Shown: one piece after another, positions 25,384 through 34,566 of the stretch | Layout of the letters: each line of letters begins with the position of its first letter | How positions within the stretch are numbered: the stretch's first letter is position 1 | NCBI RefSeq assembly: GCF_003584125.1 | Contig: NZ_QXFL01000003.1 | Coordinates: 1-64,000 of the forward strand | Length of the DNA stretch: 64,000 nt | Reading direction: 5' to 3' | Source of the DNA: Aurantiacibacter zhengii | GTDB lineage: Bacteria; Pseudomonadota; Alphaproteobacteria; Sphingomonadales; Sphingomonadaceae | Translations under genes and position numbers: made by a program | Notes under the pieces: model-generated | Told to the model about the DNA's origin: nothing | The model's database searches: none | Seen by the model: only the letters and a program-made list of their open reading frames with translations

Positions 25384-25420
25384 AAAAGCGCGCGAGGTTA
25401 CGGTTCCCCGCGCGCTTTTT
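25384..25420 (+). terminator. Strong bidirectional terminator after rpmB
   Basis: An 11-bp stem, AAAAGCGCGCG paired with CGCGCGCTTTT, with a 14-base loop and TTTTT on the forward strand. The A run on the other side makes it usable for the convergent gene as well; the stop of that gene lies inside the loop. Confidence 0.85.
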
Positions 25421-26399
25421 CGTGCGTGCTGCCAGGCGGCAGCGCTACCGCATCTTCCCGCCACGCCAGATGCACCAGCAAGGTGCGCTGGAACGATGCC
25501 AGGTTGTCGTCCGCGATTAGCCACAAGTGAACCGCACCATCCCCGGCGTCTCCTGCCAGCGCCAGCCCCTCGTAATTCTCGCTCGGCACGATGGTATCGA
25601 GGTCGATCAGCAAATCGATGTCGAGCGACCCGCCGTCAGCGATGGTCGCGGGATCGGCGATGGCCAGGGCGCTTTCGAACGGCGGGATGCCCCAGGCGAT
25701 CTGCCGCAGCAGTATCAGCACCCGGCCATCGGGCAGGGCTGCCATGTCGGTCGAGCTATAGCCGCCGGGCACGGCGAAGGTGAAGCGTGTCGGGGCGATC
25801 TTCCCCACGGGGTCGGAGGGGTAAAGCAGCCCGGTGCGCCGGCCTTCCGGAAGGACCAGAAACCGGCCATCCGGCAGCCTGGCCATTGCCTCGGCGCCCG
25901 CGTTCATGTCCCAGCCTTGCCATTCCGAAGGTGCGCGCGCGGCTTCGTATTCGCCATCCGCCGAGAAGCGGATAAGCGAATGGAACTGCTCGATGCCCAG
26001 CCAGTAGTCGCCCGTTGCCGGATCGCCCGTGGCCGATTCAATATCAGGCTTCCGGTTGCTCAATCCACCGCGGTCGATAGTCTGGTATAGTGGTGCCCTC
26101 GTCGCGGTGTGGCCGGGGGCGGTAAAGGTCAGGTGCTTGCCCCTGTCGGAAAAGGCCCTGACAGCGCCATCGTCCGTGACAAGAATCGCTGAAAATCCGC
26201 CGAAGTCGGCCCGGCGGCTGTCCAGTTCCCATACCCCGATTCGGACGAACCCGCTTGCCTGTCCTGGCAGGTCGATCCCTGTCAGCGGCGTGATGGAAAG
26301 CTCGATGGCGTCGTAATCGGGGATCGGCGTGCGAAAGAAAACGCCGGGCGACAGCATCAGCGCGAGGAACAGCGCCCGTGCAAGCTTTCGTCTGTTCAC
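25398..26399 (-). CDS. Esterase-like activity of phytase family protein
   Basis: A 333-residue exported protein with an N-terminal hydrophobic signal (ALFLALMLSPGVFF) and the phytase-like beta-propeller domain. Features are FGGFSAILVTDDGAVRAFSD, YWLGIEQFHSLIRF, DMNAGAEAMARLPDG and SENYEGLALAGD. The family name comes from a domain annotation; the real substrate is unknown. It converges with rpmB and shares its terminator. The M23 peptidase gene lies upstream in the same direction, 19 bases away. Confidence 0.85.
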   Translation of the reverse strand: MNRRKLARALFLALMLSPGVFFRTPIPDYDAIELSITPLTGIDLPGQASGFVRIGVWELDSRRADFGGFSAILVTDDGAVRAFSDRGKHLTFTAPGHTATRAPLYQTIDRGGLSNRKPDIESATGDPATGDYWLGIEQFHSLIRFSADGEYEAARAPSEWQGWDMNAGAEAMARLPDGRFLVLPEGRRTGLLYPSDPVGKIAPTRFTFAVPGGYSSTDMAALPDGRVLILLRQIAWGIPPFESALAIADPATIADGGSLDIDLLIDLDTIVPSENYEGLALAGDAGDGAVHLWLIADDNLASFQRTLLVHLAWREDAVALPPGSTHEKARGEP

Positions 26400-26418
26400 G
26401 CCCCCTGCCCCGCGATCG

Positions 26419-27366
26419 CTAGGGCATGGGGCCGGTGAACAGGATCGGGTCGAGGCGCGTCAGGTGCCATTTCAGGCTCCAGTGCAGGTGCGGACCTGTC
26501 GCCCGTCCCGAGGAACCGATGCGGCCAAGCACCTGGCCCTGTTCCACCCTGTCGCCCTCTTCCACGGCAATGTCCGACAGGTGCAGGAAGGCGCTGTTCA
26601 GCCCCGCACCGTGGTCGATGATGAGGAGGTTACCCTCTAGGCTGAAATCGCGCACCGCCAGCGTCACCACGCCCGCGGCCGGAGCCACGAAGGGATCGCC
26701 GCTGCCGCCTGTGGCGATATCGATGCCCGAATGGTAGCTGCCCGGCTCTCCGCGGTAGATGCGCTGCGAGCCGAACTGGCCGGATATCCGTCCGGTCAGC
26801 GGCCAGATGAAATCCTGCTTCCAGCCGTCGGTATCCGAATCGGCCGTACGAGCATCCCAGATGGCATCCAGCTCGGGCTGGCGGCGGCGCATGAAGCTCT
26901 CGCTCGCGCCGCCCGCGCGGCGGGCCACGTTGACGCGCTCGATATCCCAGTCGCGGGGCGAAATAGTAAGGGGACTGCGCACTTCGCGCCCGTTCTCCAG
27001 CGTGGCGACCAGCACATCCTGCGATCCGGCATCCCGGTCGAACGCGGCGAAGAAATTACCTTCCTCGTCCAGCGTCAGTTCGGTGTCGCCCAGCCGCGCG
27101 CTGGCCGTGCCGCCCGGCGCCTGACCGCGAATCCATCCACCCTGCGTCAGTTCGCCATCGAACAGGAAAGTAGAGGGGCCGGTCGGGGCCGGCGTAGGCG
27201 TGGGGGTCGGCGCAGGCGTAGGCGTCGCCACGGGCTGCACCACTTCTGCCGGGATGGTGCCCGCGGGCGGCGCGGCGCGCTGTTCATTGGCGGGGGGCAC
27301 CACGGTGCATGCGGCCATGGCCGCGCACAGGGCAGGGATTACAATGGAATAGCGGCCTTGCGTCAC
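26419..27366 (-). CDS. M23 family metallopeptidase lipoprotein
   Basis: A 315-residue cell wall peptidase. The N-terminus carries a lipobox-like LCAAMAAC, then a Pro-Thr-Ala linker (about 47-62). A middle beta domain follows, then the C-terminal M23 domain with the zinc ligands in HSGIDIA and GPHLHW. It would cleave peptidoglycan cross-bridges or regulate amidases at the outer membrane. It is coupled to the DUF2093 gene upstream (ATGA overlap). Confidence 0.88.
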   Translation of the reverse strand: MTQGRYSIVIPALCAAMAACTVVPPANEQRAAPPAGTIPAEVVQPVATPTPAPTPTPTPAPTGPSTFLFDGELTQGGWIRGQAPGGTASARLGDTELTLDEEGNFFAAFDRDAGSQDVLVATLENGREVRSPLTISPRDWDIERVNVARRAGGASESFMRRRQPELDAIWDARTADSDTDGWKQDFIWPLTGRISGQFGSQRIYRGEPGSYHSGIDIATGGSGDPFVAPAAGVVTLAVRDFSLEGNLLIIDHGAGLNSAFLHLSDIAVEEGDRVEQGQVLGRIGSSGRATGPHLHWSLKWHLTRLDPILFTGPMP

Positions 27367-27566
27367 AGGTCCTCAAGCGCGCGGCGGGTGGAAAGTTCCG
27401 CGCTGGCATAGGCCTCCTGCCGGTCCACGCTCCAATAACGCAGTTCCTCCAGCGGAACGGGTACGCCGCTCATCGCGCAGACCACGAAGTGTCCGGGTTT
27501 GACGACGCGGAACGCATTGGGGCCGTACATCAGGGTGGCGGCTTTATCGGAAGATGACATCAACAT
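27363..27566 (-). CDS. DUF2093 domain-containing protein
   Basis: A 67-residue conserved alphaproteobacterial protein of unknown function. The family signature is clear: AFRVVKPGHFVVCAMSG and LEELRYWSVDRQEAY. It overlaps the M23 gene start by four bases and lies downstream of xseA in the same direction; in many alphaproteobacteria it is linked to xseA. Confidence 0.88.
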   Translation of the reverse strand: MLMSSSDKAATLMYGPNAFRVVKPGHFVVCAMSGVPVPLEELRYWSVDRQEAYASAELSTRRALEDL

Positions 27567-27628
27567 GGGTGCCTATGTAGTGCGCGCGGTCTGACTGCGC
27601 AATTTACGAGTTCTACAGCAGTTTCGGC

Positions 27629-29080
27629 CTACAACAGCTTGGGTTGGCCGCTTTCGGGAATGTCCTTCGGTCGCCGCACCGCCTTTTTCGGAGCAGCGCC
27701 GGGCACGACCTGCAAGGTGCCGTCGGCGAATTCCAGCGTCAGCAGCGCCTGCCCGGCCGCCACGTCCCGCGATTTCACCACCGGATGCCCTTCGGCACTC
27801 ACCAGCGCATAGCCGCGCTGCAACGGAGCCTTGGGGTCGAGCTGCAGCCGCAGCCGCTCCAGCGCGGCGAGGCGTTCGCGCTTTTCGGCGACGGGCCGGG
27901 TGACCAGGGCGGGCGAAAGGCGCGCCGCACCCAGCCGCTGGCGTGCGTCGCGAAGGTTGCCGCGCAGGATCGCGGGCGAAAGGCGCAGGTCGGCCAGCTT
28001 CTCGCGACCCTTCGCAGCACGGTCCACCAGCCCGCGGCGCAGGCGTTCGCCCAGTTCATCCAGCCGCTGAGCGTGGGGTTGCAGCAATTGCTCCAGCCTC
28101 GGCAGCCGGTCCGCCCGCGCGACAAATCGTTCGCGGCCAAGCTGCACCGGGCGGAGCGCGCACTTGCGCTGGCGCAGGGCGAGGTCGTCGATGGTGGCGA
28201 GCAAGTCGCGCAGCACGGGCACGGCGATTTCGGCCGCGGCGGTGGGCGTGGGGGCGCGGCGGTCTGCGGCATAGTCGCACAGGGTCGTGTCGGTCTCGTG
28301 CCCCACGGCGCTGATCGTGGGGATCGGCGATTCGGCCACGGCGCGCACGACGATCTCCTCGTTGAAGCTCCACAGGTCCTCGATGGAGCCGCCGCCGCGC
28401 GCAACGATCAGCAGGTCGGGACGCGGAACAGGCCCATCCGGTTCAAGCGCACCGAAGCCGCGAACCGCATCGGCGACCTGCCGCGCCGCTCCGTCGCCCT
28501 GCACCAGCACGGGCCACACGATCACGCAGGTGGGGAAGCGGTCTTCCAGCCGGTGCAGGATGTCGCGAATCACCGCGCCGGTGGGCGAGGTGACAACGCC
28601 GATGGTGCGCGGGGCGAACGGCAGCGCGCGCTTGCGTTCGGGCGCGAAAAGCCCTTCCGCCTCAAGCCGGGCCTTGGTCTTTTCCAGCAGCGCCAGCAGC
28701 GCGCCCTCGCCCGCGATCTCCATCCGCTCGATCACGATCTGGTACTTGCTGCGTCCCGGGTAGGTCGTCAGCTTGCCGGTCGCGACCACCTCGATCCCGT
28801 CCTCGGGCTGGAACGCCAGGCGCGGCACTGCGCTGCGCCACATGACTCCGTCCAGCACCGCCTTCTCGTCCTTCAGCGCGAGATAGACGTGGCCCGACGC
28901 CGCCCGCTTCACGCCCGACAGTTCGCCGCGCAGCCGCACATAGCCGAACCGGTCCTCCACCGTGCGCTTCAGCGCCTGCGAAATCTCGGTGATCGTCAGC
29001 GGTGCGGAATTGTCGCCCGCCTCGCTGGTCGCTAGGAGCCGGTCGTCCGAAGAATCGTCGTAGGGAGTGTTGGCGGCCAT
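27629..29080 (-). CDS. xseA: Exodeoxyribonuclease VII large subunit
   Basis: A 483-residue nuclease subunit that, with XseB, degrades single-stranded DNA to acid-soluble oligonucleotides. The N-terminal OB domain (about 25-125) is followed by the catalytic domain with [35 protein letters not shown], and [10 protein letters not shown] long coiled-coil region and a C-terminal beta segment complete it. Its start codon overlaps that of purD on the other strand. XseB is not in the window. Confidence 0.95.
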   Translation of the reverse strand: MAANTPYDDSSDDRLLATSEAGDNSAPLTITEISQALKRTVEDRFGYVRLRGELSGVKRAASGHVYLALKDEKAVLDGVMWRSAVPRLAFQPEDGIEVVATGKLTTYPGRSKYQIVIERMEIAGEGALLALLEKTKARLEAEGLFAPERKRALPFAPRTIGVVTSPTGAVIRDILHRLEDRFPTCVIVWPVLVQGDGAARQVADAVRGFGALEPDGPVPRPDLLIVARGGGSIEDLWSFNEEIVVRAVAESPIPTISAVGHETDTTLCDYAADRRAPTPTAAAEIAVPVLRDLLATIDDLALRQRKCALRPVQLGRERFVARADRLPRLEQLLQPHAQRLDELGERLRRGLVDRAAKGREKLADLRLSPAILRGNLRDARQRLGAARLSPALVTRPVAEKRERLAALERLRLQLDPKAPLQRGYALVSAEGHPVVKSRDVAAGQALLTLEFADGTLQVVPGAAPKKAVRRPKDIPESGQPKLL

Positions 29081-30359
29081 GAATATCCTTGTGCTGGGTG
29101 GAGGCGGCCGTGAACATGCCCTGTGCTGGAAGCTGGCGCAATCCGCAGCAATCGCGAAAGACGGTGGCAAACTCTACGCAGCTCCCGGAAACCCCGGCAT
29201 CGCCGAATGCGCGGAACTGGTGACACTGGACGAGAAGGACCACGGCGCGGTCGTGTCCTTCTGCGAGGAAAACGCCATCGGCCTGGTCGTGATCGGCCCC
29301 GAGGCACCGCTGGTGGATGGTTTGGCGGACTCCCTGCGCGCCGCGAACGTGGCCGTGTTCGGCCCGTCGAAAGCCGCGGCGCAGCTGGAAGGCAGCAAGA
29401 ACTTCACCAAGGCCCTGTGCGACAAGGCGGGCATTCCCACGGCGGGCTATGTCCATTGTACTTCGCTTGAACAGGCGAAGGCCGCACTCGCCACCTTCTC
29501 CCCGCCATTCGTCCTGAAAGCCGATGGTCTTGCCGCAGGCAAGGGCGTGGTGATCGCGGAGAACGAGGAACACGCGCACGAGGCGCTGGAGGACATGTTC
29601 GGCGGCGCTTTCGGCGATGCCGGCGCGGAAGTGGTGATCGAGGAGTTCATGGAAGGCGAGGAAGCCAGCTTCTTCGCCCTGACCGATGGCGAGACCGTGA
29701 TCCCCTTCGGCACCGCGCAGGATCACAAGCGCGTGGGCGATGGCGACACCGGCCCCAACACCGGCGGCATGGGCGCCTACAGCCCGGCGCGCGTGCTGAC
29801 AGAGGCGCTGCTGGCCGAAACGATGGAGCGCATCGTCTTCCCCACCGTGCGCCAGATGGCAAAGGACGGCACCCCCTACGTCGGCGTGCTCTACGCCGGG
29901 CTGATGCTGACCGACGAGGGACCGAAACTGGTCGAATACAACGCCCGCTTCGGTGACCCGGAATGCCAGGTGCTGATGATGCGGCTGGAAAGCGACCTCG
30001 CCCAGTACATGCTCGCCTGCGCCAGCGGCTCGCTCGCCGCGCTGCCGGAACCCACCTTTGCCGACGATACCGCGATGACCGTGGTAATGGCGGCGAAGGG
30101 CTATCCCGGCACCCCGGAGAAGGGCGGCGCGATTGTATTGGGCGATACCGAGAGCGAGGCTGCGAAGGTCTTCCACGCGGGCACTTCGCTTAAGAACGGT
30201 TCGTTGGTAGCGAATGGAGGCCGGGTGCTGAACGTCACCGCCACGGGTGCGGATACCCGCGCCGCGCAGGATGCAGCCTATGCTGCGGTGGGCAAGGTGG
30301 ACTTCCCCAGTGGCTTCTACCGCAAGGACATCGGCTGGCGCGAGATTGCGCGGACCTAG
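29079..30359 (+). CDS. purD: Phosphoribosylamine-glycine ligase
   Basis: A 426-residue ATP-grasp enzyme that joins glycine to phosphoribosylamine in purine synthesis. The N-terminus has the glycine-rich [12 protein letters not shown]; the ATP-grasp part has [35 protein letters not shown] and [13 protein letters not shown]. The start codon shares two bases with the xseA start on the opposite strand, so each promoter must lie inside the other gene. Confidence 0.97.
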   Translation: MNILVLGGGGREHALCWKLAQSAAIAKDGGKLYAAPGNPGIAECAELVTLDEKDHGAVVSFCEENAIGLVVIGPEAPLVDGLADSLRAANVAVFGPSKAAAQLEGSKNFTKALCDKAGIPTAGYVHCTSLEQAKAALATFSPPFVLKADGLAAGKGVVIAENEEHAHEALEDMFGGAFGDAGAEVVIEEFMEGEEASFFALTDGETVIPFGTAQDHKRVGDGDTGPNTGGMGAYSPARVLTEALLAETMERIVFPTVRQMAKDGTPYVGVLYAGLMLTDEGPKLVEYNARFGDPECQVLMMRLESDLAQYMLACASGSLAALPEPTFADDTAMTVVMAAKGYPGTPEKGGAIVLGDTESEAAKVFHAGTSLKNGSLVANGGRVLNVTATGADTRAAQDAAYAAVGKVDFPSGFYRKDIGWREIART

Positions 30360-30457
30360 CGGCGGGAGGGAAAGGGAGCCTTCGACCGCTCGCAAGGGTA
30401 GCCAGGGCGATTGCGGCTCCTGAATCGAAAGCTGACCGACACCGCTCTTCGAAGCGA

Positions 30458-30499
30458 TTGACATCGCATTACCCTCCCCGAATAGTGATAGCGCTATCA
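30458..30499 (+). promoter_or_regulatory. Promoter with LacI-type operator upstream of the DUF1593 gene
   Basis: A perfect -35 TTGACA (30458-30463) is followed by a 17-base spacer and a -10 AATAGT (30481-30486, four of six consensus positions). Directly on the start-site region lies the perfect 14-base palindrome TGATAGCGCTATCA (30486-30499), whose central CG and even symmetry are typical of LacI-family repressor operators. A repressor bound here would block transcription. No LacI gene is in the window. Confidence 0.7.
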
Positions 30500-30514
30500 T
30501 TGGAGAGATAAGCG

Positions 30515-31987
30515 ATGCGCCTCTGGTTTCGCCCGGCCATGATGGCCATCATGTCGCTGGCCATTCCCACGGCCGCCAATTGTCAGGTCGAGTCCCGCAT
30601 TCCGGTTGGCGAACTTGCGAAGCCCCGGCTTCTGGTCCTTACCGACATCGAGGCGGATCCGGATGACACGCAATCCCTGATCCGGCTTCTGCTCTATTCC
30701 AACGAGATCGAAATCGAGGGTCTGGTCGCGACCACCTCGGTGCATCAGAAGAACAGGGTAGCTCCCGAATCCATCCAGCGGATTATCGCGCAGTATGCCA
30801 GGGTTCGCGATAACCTTGCGCTTCATGATCCCGCTTTTCCGCCTGCGGCCACCCTTGAAGGGCTCGTCGGGTCAGGCCAGCCCGTCTACGGTATGGCGGG
30901 CGTCGGCCGGGGCAGGTCCACCGATGGTTCGCGCCGCATCATCGCCGCGCTGGAAGAACCGGATCCGCGCCCCCTCTGGGTGGCCGGCTGGGGCGGTCCG
31001 AATACGCTTGCCCAGGCGCTTTACGACATTCGCGAGACCCGAAGTGCTGAAGAGGCGGAGCGGCTCATCGCGAAGCTGCGCGTCTACACCATCTCGGACC
31101 AGGACGACAGCGGACCCTGGATGCGAGAGGAATTCCCCGAGCTTTTCTATATCGTCAGTCCCGGCGGATACGGTGCTTCAACATGGACGGCGATGAGTTC
31201 CGTCATCGACGGGATCGACAACTCCGCCATTTCCAACGCTTGGTTCGCCCAGCACATTCAGCAGGGACACGGGCCCCTTGGCGCGGCCTATCCCGATACG
31301 GCCTACGGGGTGGAAGGCGATACGCCTTCGTTCCTGGGGCTGATCCCGAACGGCCTGAATACGCCGGATCGGCCGGACTGGGGTGGTTGGGGCGGTCGCT
31401 ACGAACTGCGCACGCCAGACCGCTCCACCACCGATCCCGATGGCTTCAACGGCGGCGTTCCTGTTCCCCAGGAGACGCGGCCGATCTGGACCAACGCGGT
31501 GGACAGCTACCAGCCATATGTCGCTAGGCCTTACGGACGTGCGATCGCGCCGATGGACCGGACGTTCACGGGGTTTCGGGAAACGCTCTGGCGCTGGCGC
31601 GACGAGTTTCAGAACGACTTCGCTGCCCGCATGGACTGGACGGTGGAAGCGCCCCAGGATGCCAACCATCCACCCATTGTCCGCCTTGCCCATCCTGACC
31701 GGATTACGGTGCATTCCGGCGACGTCGTCGCTCTGGACGCACGCGGCACCACAGATCCCGACGGAGACAGCCTCAGCTATCACTGGTTCCAGTATCCGGA
31801 AGCGGGGACATACCCGGAAGCCGTGGAAATGTGGGGCGCCGAAAATCTCTATGCGAGGGGATTCAGCGCTCCTGTTGTCGACGAAAGGTCCGAGGTTCAT
31901 TTCATCCTGAAAGTTACCGACAAGGGTTCGCCTCCGCTCACACGTTATCGCCGGGTTGTCGTAACGGTTCTGCCCGCTGGCACGTGA
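30515..31987 (+). CDS. DUF1593 domain-containing protein (nucleoside-hydrolase-like)
   Basis: A 490-residue exported protein with a short signal peptide ending ANCQ. The DUF1593 domain has a nucleoside-hydrolase-like fold, as in LLVLTDIEADPDDTQSLIRLL and PLWVAGWGGPNTLAQAL. A C-terminal domain follows with a PKD/cadherin-like pattern (DARGTTDPDGDSLSYHW, then VHFILKVTDKG). Relatives occur in polysaccharide-use clusters, which fits the LacI-type operator on the promoter. The ribosome binding site GGAGAG lies just ahead of the ATG. The substrate is unknown. The gene stands alone and converges with the PfkB kinase gene. Confidence 0.87.
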   Translation: MRLWFRPAMMAIMSLAIPTAANCQVESRIPVGELAKPRLLVLTDIEADPDDTQSLIRLLLYSNEIEIEGLVATTSVHQKNRVAPESIQRIIAQYARVRDNLALHDPAFPPAATLEGLVGSGQPVYGMAGVGRGRSTDGSRRIIAALEEPDPRPLWVAGWGGPNTLAQALYDIRETRSAEEAERLIAKLRVYTISDQDDSGPWMREEFPELFYIVSPGGYGASTWTAMSSVIDGIDNSAISNAWFAQHIQQGHGPLGAAYPDTAYGVEGDTPSFLGLIPNGLNTPDRPDWGGWGGRYELRTPDRSTTDPDGFNGGVPVPQETRPIWTNAVDSYQPYVARPYGRAIAPMDRTFTGFRETLWRWRDEFQNDFAARMDWTVEAPQDANHPPIVRLAHPDRITVHSGDVVALDARGTTDPDGDSLSYHWFQYPEAGTYPEAVEMWGAENLYARGFSAPVVDERSEVHFILKVTDKGSPPLTRYRRVVVTVLPAGT

Positions 31988-32241
31988 GCCATCTCTTCGC
32001 CAGGCGATGCCACGTCAGACCCGTCAAAAGGCGACAGCGAAAGCCATTGCCGAACGACGCCGGTGAATAGACGCGCCCTTTCCTACAGCGGGTGCGACTG
32101 CCACAGCCGCGCCCGCTCTTTCTCGCCGTCAGCTCCCTTCCAGTCCGCGCCCGTCCGCACGCGCGCGAGAGGCACGCCTATGGAAGCAGGCAAAACCCCG
32201 CGCCCCGCATGTATTTCATCAACTGAAGTCGGGTGGCCCGC

Positions 32242-33237
32242 TCAGCCGAGCTTTTCGGCCATCAGCTTGGCGAGGTCCGTTTCCGGCCGCGCGCCGTAGT
32301 GGCTGATGATTTCCGCCGCCGCGATAGCGCCGCGCTTCAGGCAGCGGTTCGGTTCCTCGCCGCGCACCAGGCCGAACAGGAAGCCTGCGGCAAACAGGTC
32401 GCCCGCGCCGGTGGTGTCGACCACCTTGTCGATCGGCTCTGCCGCGACCTTGTAGAACTCGCCGCCGGTGGCGCAGACCGCGCCCTTCTCGCTGCGGGTC
32501 ACGACCAGCGTGGGCACCTTGTCCTTCAGCGCGTCGATCCCGGCGTCGAAATCCTCCTCGCCCGTCAGCGCGCCCAGTTCCACCTCGTTGGCGAACAGGA
32601 TGTCGATCATGCCATCGTCGATCAGCGCGCGGAAATCGTCGCCGTAGCGATCGATCACGAAAGCGTCCGACAGGGTGAAGGCCACCTTGCGGCCCGCATC
32701 CTTGGCGGTCTTGATCGCAGAGCGCATCGCCCGGCGCGGTTCTTCCGGATCCCACAGGTATCCTTCGAGGTAGAGGATGTCCGCCCCGCCGATGGCTTCC
32801 TCGTTCAGCGCGTCTGCCGGAAGGAACTGGGTCGCCCCCAGGAACGTGTTCATCGTGCGTTGGCCGTCGGGCGTTACGAAGATCAGGCAGCGCGCGGTCG
32901 GCGGCTCGCCTTCGCGGGCAGGCACGTCGAAATCGATGCCCACGGCGCGGATATCGTGGGCAAATACGTTGCCGAGCTGGTCGTCCGCCACCTGCCCCAC
33001 GAAAGCGCACTGTGCGCCCATTCCCGAAAGGCCCGCCAGCGTGTTGGCTGCGGAACCGCCGGAAATCTCCTTCGCCGGCCCCATGGCATCGTACAATTCC
33101 TTCGCCTGATCGGCATCGACCAGCGTCATGCCGCCCTTCTTCATGCCCAGCTCTTCAACCAGTTCGTCCGAAGCGGGAGCCATCACATCGACAATGGCAT
33201 TACCGATGGCGATTACGTCGTAACGGGGGGCGGACAT
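32242..33237 (-). CDS. PfkB family carbohydrate kinase (adenosine-kinase-like)
   Basis: A 331-residue ribokinase-fold kinase. It starts YDVIAIGNAIVDV, has GGSAANTLAGLSGMG, and ends with the PfkB signature DTTGAGDLFAAGFLFGL containing the catalytic Asp. The sequence style, including the long lid and the GATQFL motif, fits the branch annotated as adenosine kinase in sphingomonads, but the substrate is not proven. The start ATG follows AGGAG. It is divergent from the EI24 gene. Confidence 0.88.
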   Translation of the reverse strand: MSAPRYDVIAIGNAIVDVMAPASDELVEELGMKKGGMTLVDADQAKELYDAMGPAKEISGGSAANTLAGLSGMGAQCAFVGQVADDQLGNVFAHDIRAVGIDFDVPAREGEPPTARCLIFVTPDGQRTMNTFLGATQFLPADALNEEAIGGADILYLEGYLWDPEEPRRAMRSAIKTAKDAGRKVAFTLSDAFVIDRYGDDFRALIDDGMIDILFANEVELGALTGEEDFDAGIDALKDKVPTLVVTRSEKGAVCATGGEFYKVAAEPIDKVVDTTGAGDLFAAGFLFGLVRGEEPNRCLKRGAIAAAEIISHYGARPETDLAKLMAEKLG

Positions 33238-33329
33238 GAATTCTCCTGATAGTCTTGCGGCGCGTTTTCCGGCGTGGGGGCACCAAGCGGCGTTGACTTG
33301 GCCGATACGCCGGGCAATCGCAAGCGTCG

Positions 33330-34037
33330 ATGGGTTCACTTGCAACTTCTCTTGCGCTTGGTCTGCGACAGATCGCCGACGGGGCGGTGTTGCGCATCCT
33401 GCTGAAGAGTATCGCCGTTACCATTGCGGTGTTCGTGCTGGTGGCCGCCTGCGGCTGGTTCCTGCTGGACTGGCTGCTCACCGCAGGCGGGCTGGAGGAT
33501 ACGCTGTTCACGGGCGCTGGGGCCGTGCGCGGGGCGCTTTCGGCGGTGTTGGCGATAGTCGGGCTGTGGCTGACCTGGCGCATCGTCGCGATGGCGGTGA
33601 TCCAGTTCTATGCCGACGAAGTGGTGCAGGCTGTGGAAGCACGCTACTATCCCCGGGAAGCGCAAACGGCGCGCGACCTGCTGCCCGGAAAGCAGGTTCG
33701 CAATGCACTGTCGGCAGCGGGAAGGGCACTGCTGGCGAACCTGATCGCCCTGCCTTTTGCGCTGGTGCTGCTGTTCACCGGGGTCGGGACTTTCGTCCTG
33801 TTCCTGCTGGTGAATGCAGTGTTGCTGGGGCGCGAATTGCAGGACATGGTGTGGCTGCGCCATTCGCACGATGCGAAGGACAGCGCGCCCGTCAGCAAGA
33901 CACAACGGTTTTTACTCGGGGGAGTTATCGCCGCGATGCTGGCAGTTCCCTTTGTCAATTTCCTCGCGCCGGTGCTTGGGGCGGCATCGGCAACCCACCT
34001 CGTCCACCGCGGTTCGCGGCGGAAAGCAATTTCCTAG
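33330..34037 (+). CDS. EI24 domain-containing membrane protein (CysZ-like)
   Basis: A 235-residue membrane protein with about four to five hydrophobic segments (25-52, 65-90, 135-165 and 195-220). The EI24 family includes CysZ sulfate transporters, but no cys genes are nearby, so the substrate is open. The segment MAVIQFYADEVVQAVEARYYP and the later WLRHSHD match the alphaproteobacterial form. Its end lies 13 bases before the lipoprotein gene. Confidence 0.82.
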   Translation: MGSLATSLALGLRQIADGAVLRILLKSIAVTIAVFVLVAACGWFLLDWLLTAGGLEDTLFTGAGAVRGALSAVLAIVGLWLTWRIVAMAVIQFYADEVVQAVEARYYPREAQTARDLLPGKQVRNALSAAGRALLANLIALPFALVLLFTGVGTFVLFLLVNAVLLGRELQDMVWLRHSHDAKDSAPVSKTQRFLLGGVIAAMLAVPFVNFLAPVLGAASATHLVHRGSRRKAIS

Positions 34038-34050
34038 AAAGACGCCTGTT

Positions 34051-34488
34051 ATGCGCCTGAGCGCCGCCCTTCTCCTGGTTGCCACCCTGTCCGCCTGTGT
34101 CTCCGCACCGCGGCAGCAGCAGGCACCGCCTCCGCCACCCAGCACGGTAGACCCGCGACAGGTTCCGCCGACAGAATCCGTGCCGCCTCCGCCGGCTACT
34201 GCGGGTTTCCGTATGCCCGAAGTGCTGGAAGGCCCCGGTCTTGCAGGTATCATCCGCCAGCCAGCCTCCGCCCTGGTGGGCCGCTTCGGCCAGCCGCGAC
34301 TGGACACGCCCGAAGGCGATATGCGCAAGCTGCAGTTCCGCAGCGAGGCGTGCGTGCTCGATGTCTATCTCTATCCGCTGGCACCGGGCGGGGAGCCGGT
34401 GGCGACGTGGCTTGAAGCGCGCCGCGCGAGCGACGGTGCGGCAGTGGATCGCCTCGCGTGTATCCAGGCCTTGTCGCGAGCGCGTTAA
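34051..34488 (+). CDS. Small lipoprotein of unknown function
   Basis: A 145-residue protein with a lipobox (ALLLVATLSAC, Cys at residue 16), a Pro-rich linker (about 23-50) and a compact C-terminal domain containing VGRFGQPRLDTPEGDMRKLQF. It probably sits in the outer membrane facing the periplasm. It lies 13 bases downstream of the EI24 gene. The family is not recognised beyond lipoprotein. Confidence 0.75.
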   Translation: MRLSAALLLVATLSACVSAPRQQQAPPPPPSTVDPRQVPPTESVPPPPATAGFRMPEVLEGPGLAGIIRQPASALVGRFGQPRLDTPEGDMRKLQFRSEACVLDVYLYPLAPGGEPVATWLEARRASDGAAVDRLACIQALSRAR

Positions 34489-34566
34489 ACGGGGAAACGT
34501 CCGCCCGGTAACCCGAATTTAAGGCTGTTGCGGCATGACCCCTGGTGCACAGGAGGATCTGCCCCC

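Noticed and set aside
27175-27240. Short tandem repeats that looked like a minisatellite or CRISPR remnant
   Set aside because: They encode the Pro-Thr-Ala linker of the M23 lipoprotein; there are no spaced direct repeats of CRISPR length anywhere in the window.
28662-30500. Minus-strand open frame of 612 codons across purD and the start of xseA
   Set aside because: It lies antisense to purD and in a wrong frame of xseA; both of those genes are unambiguous.
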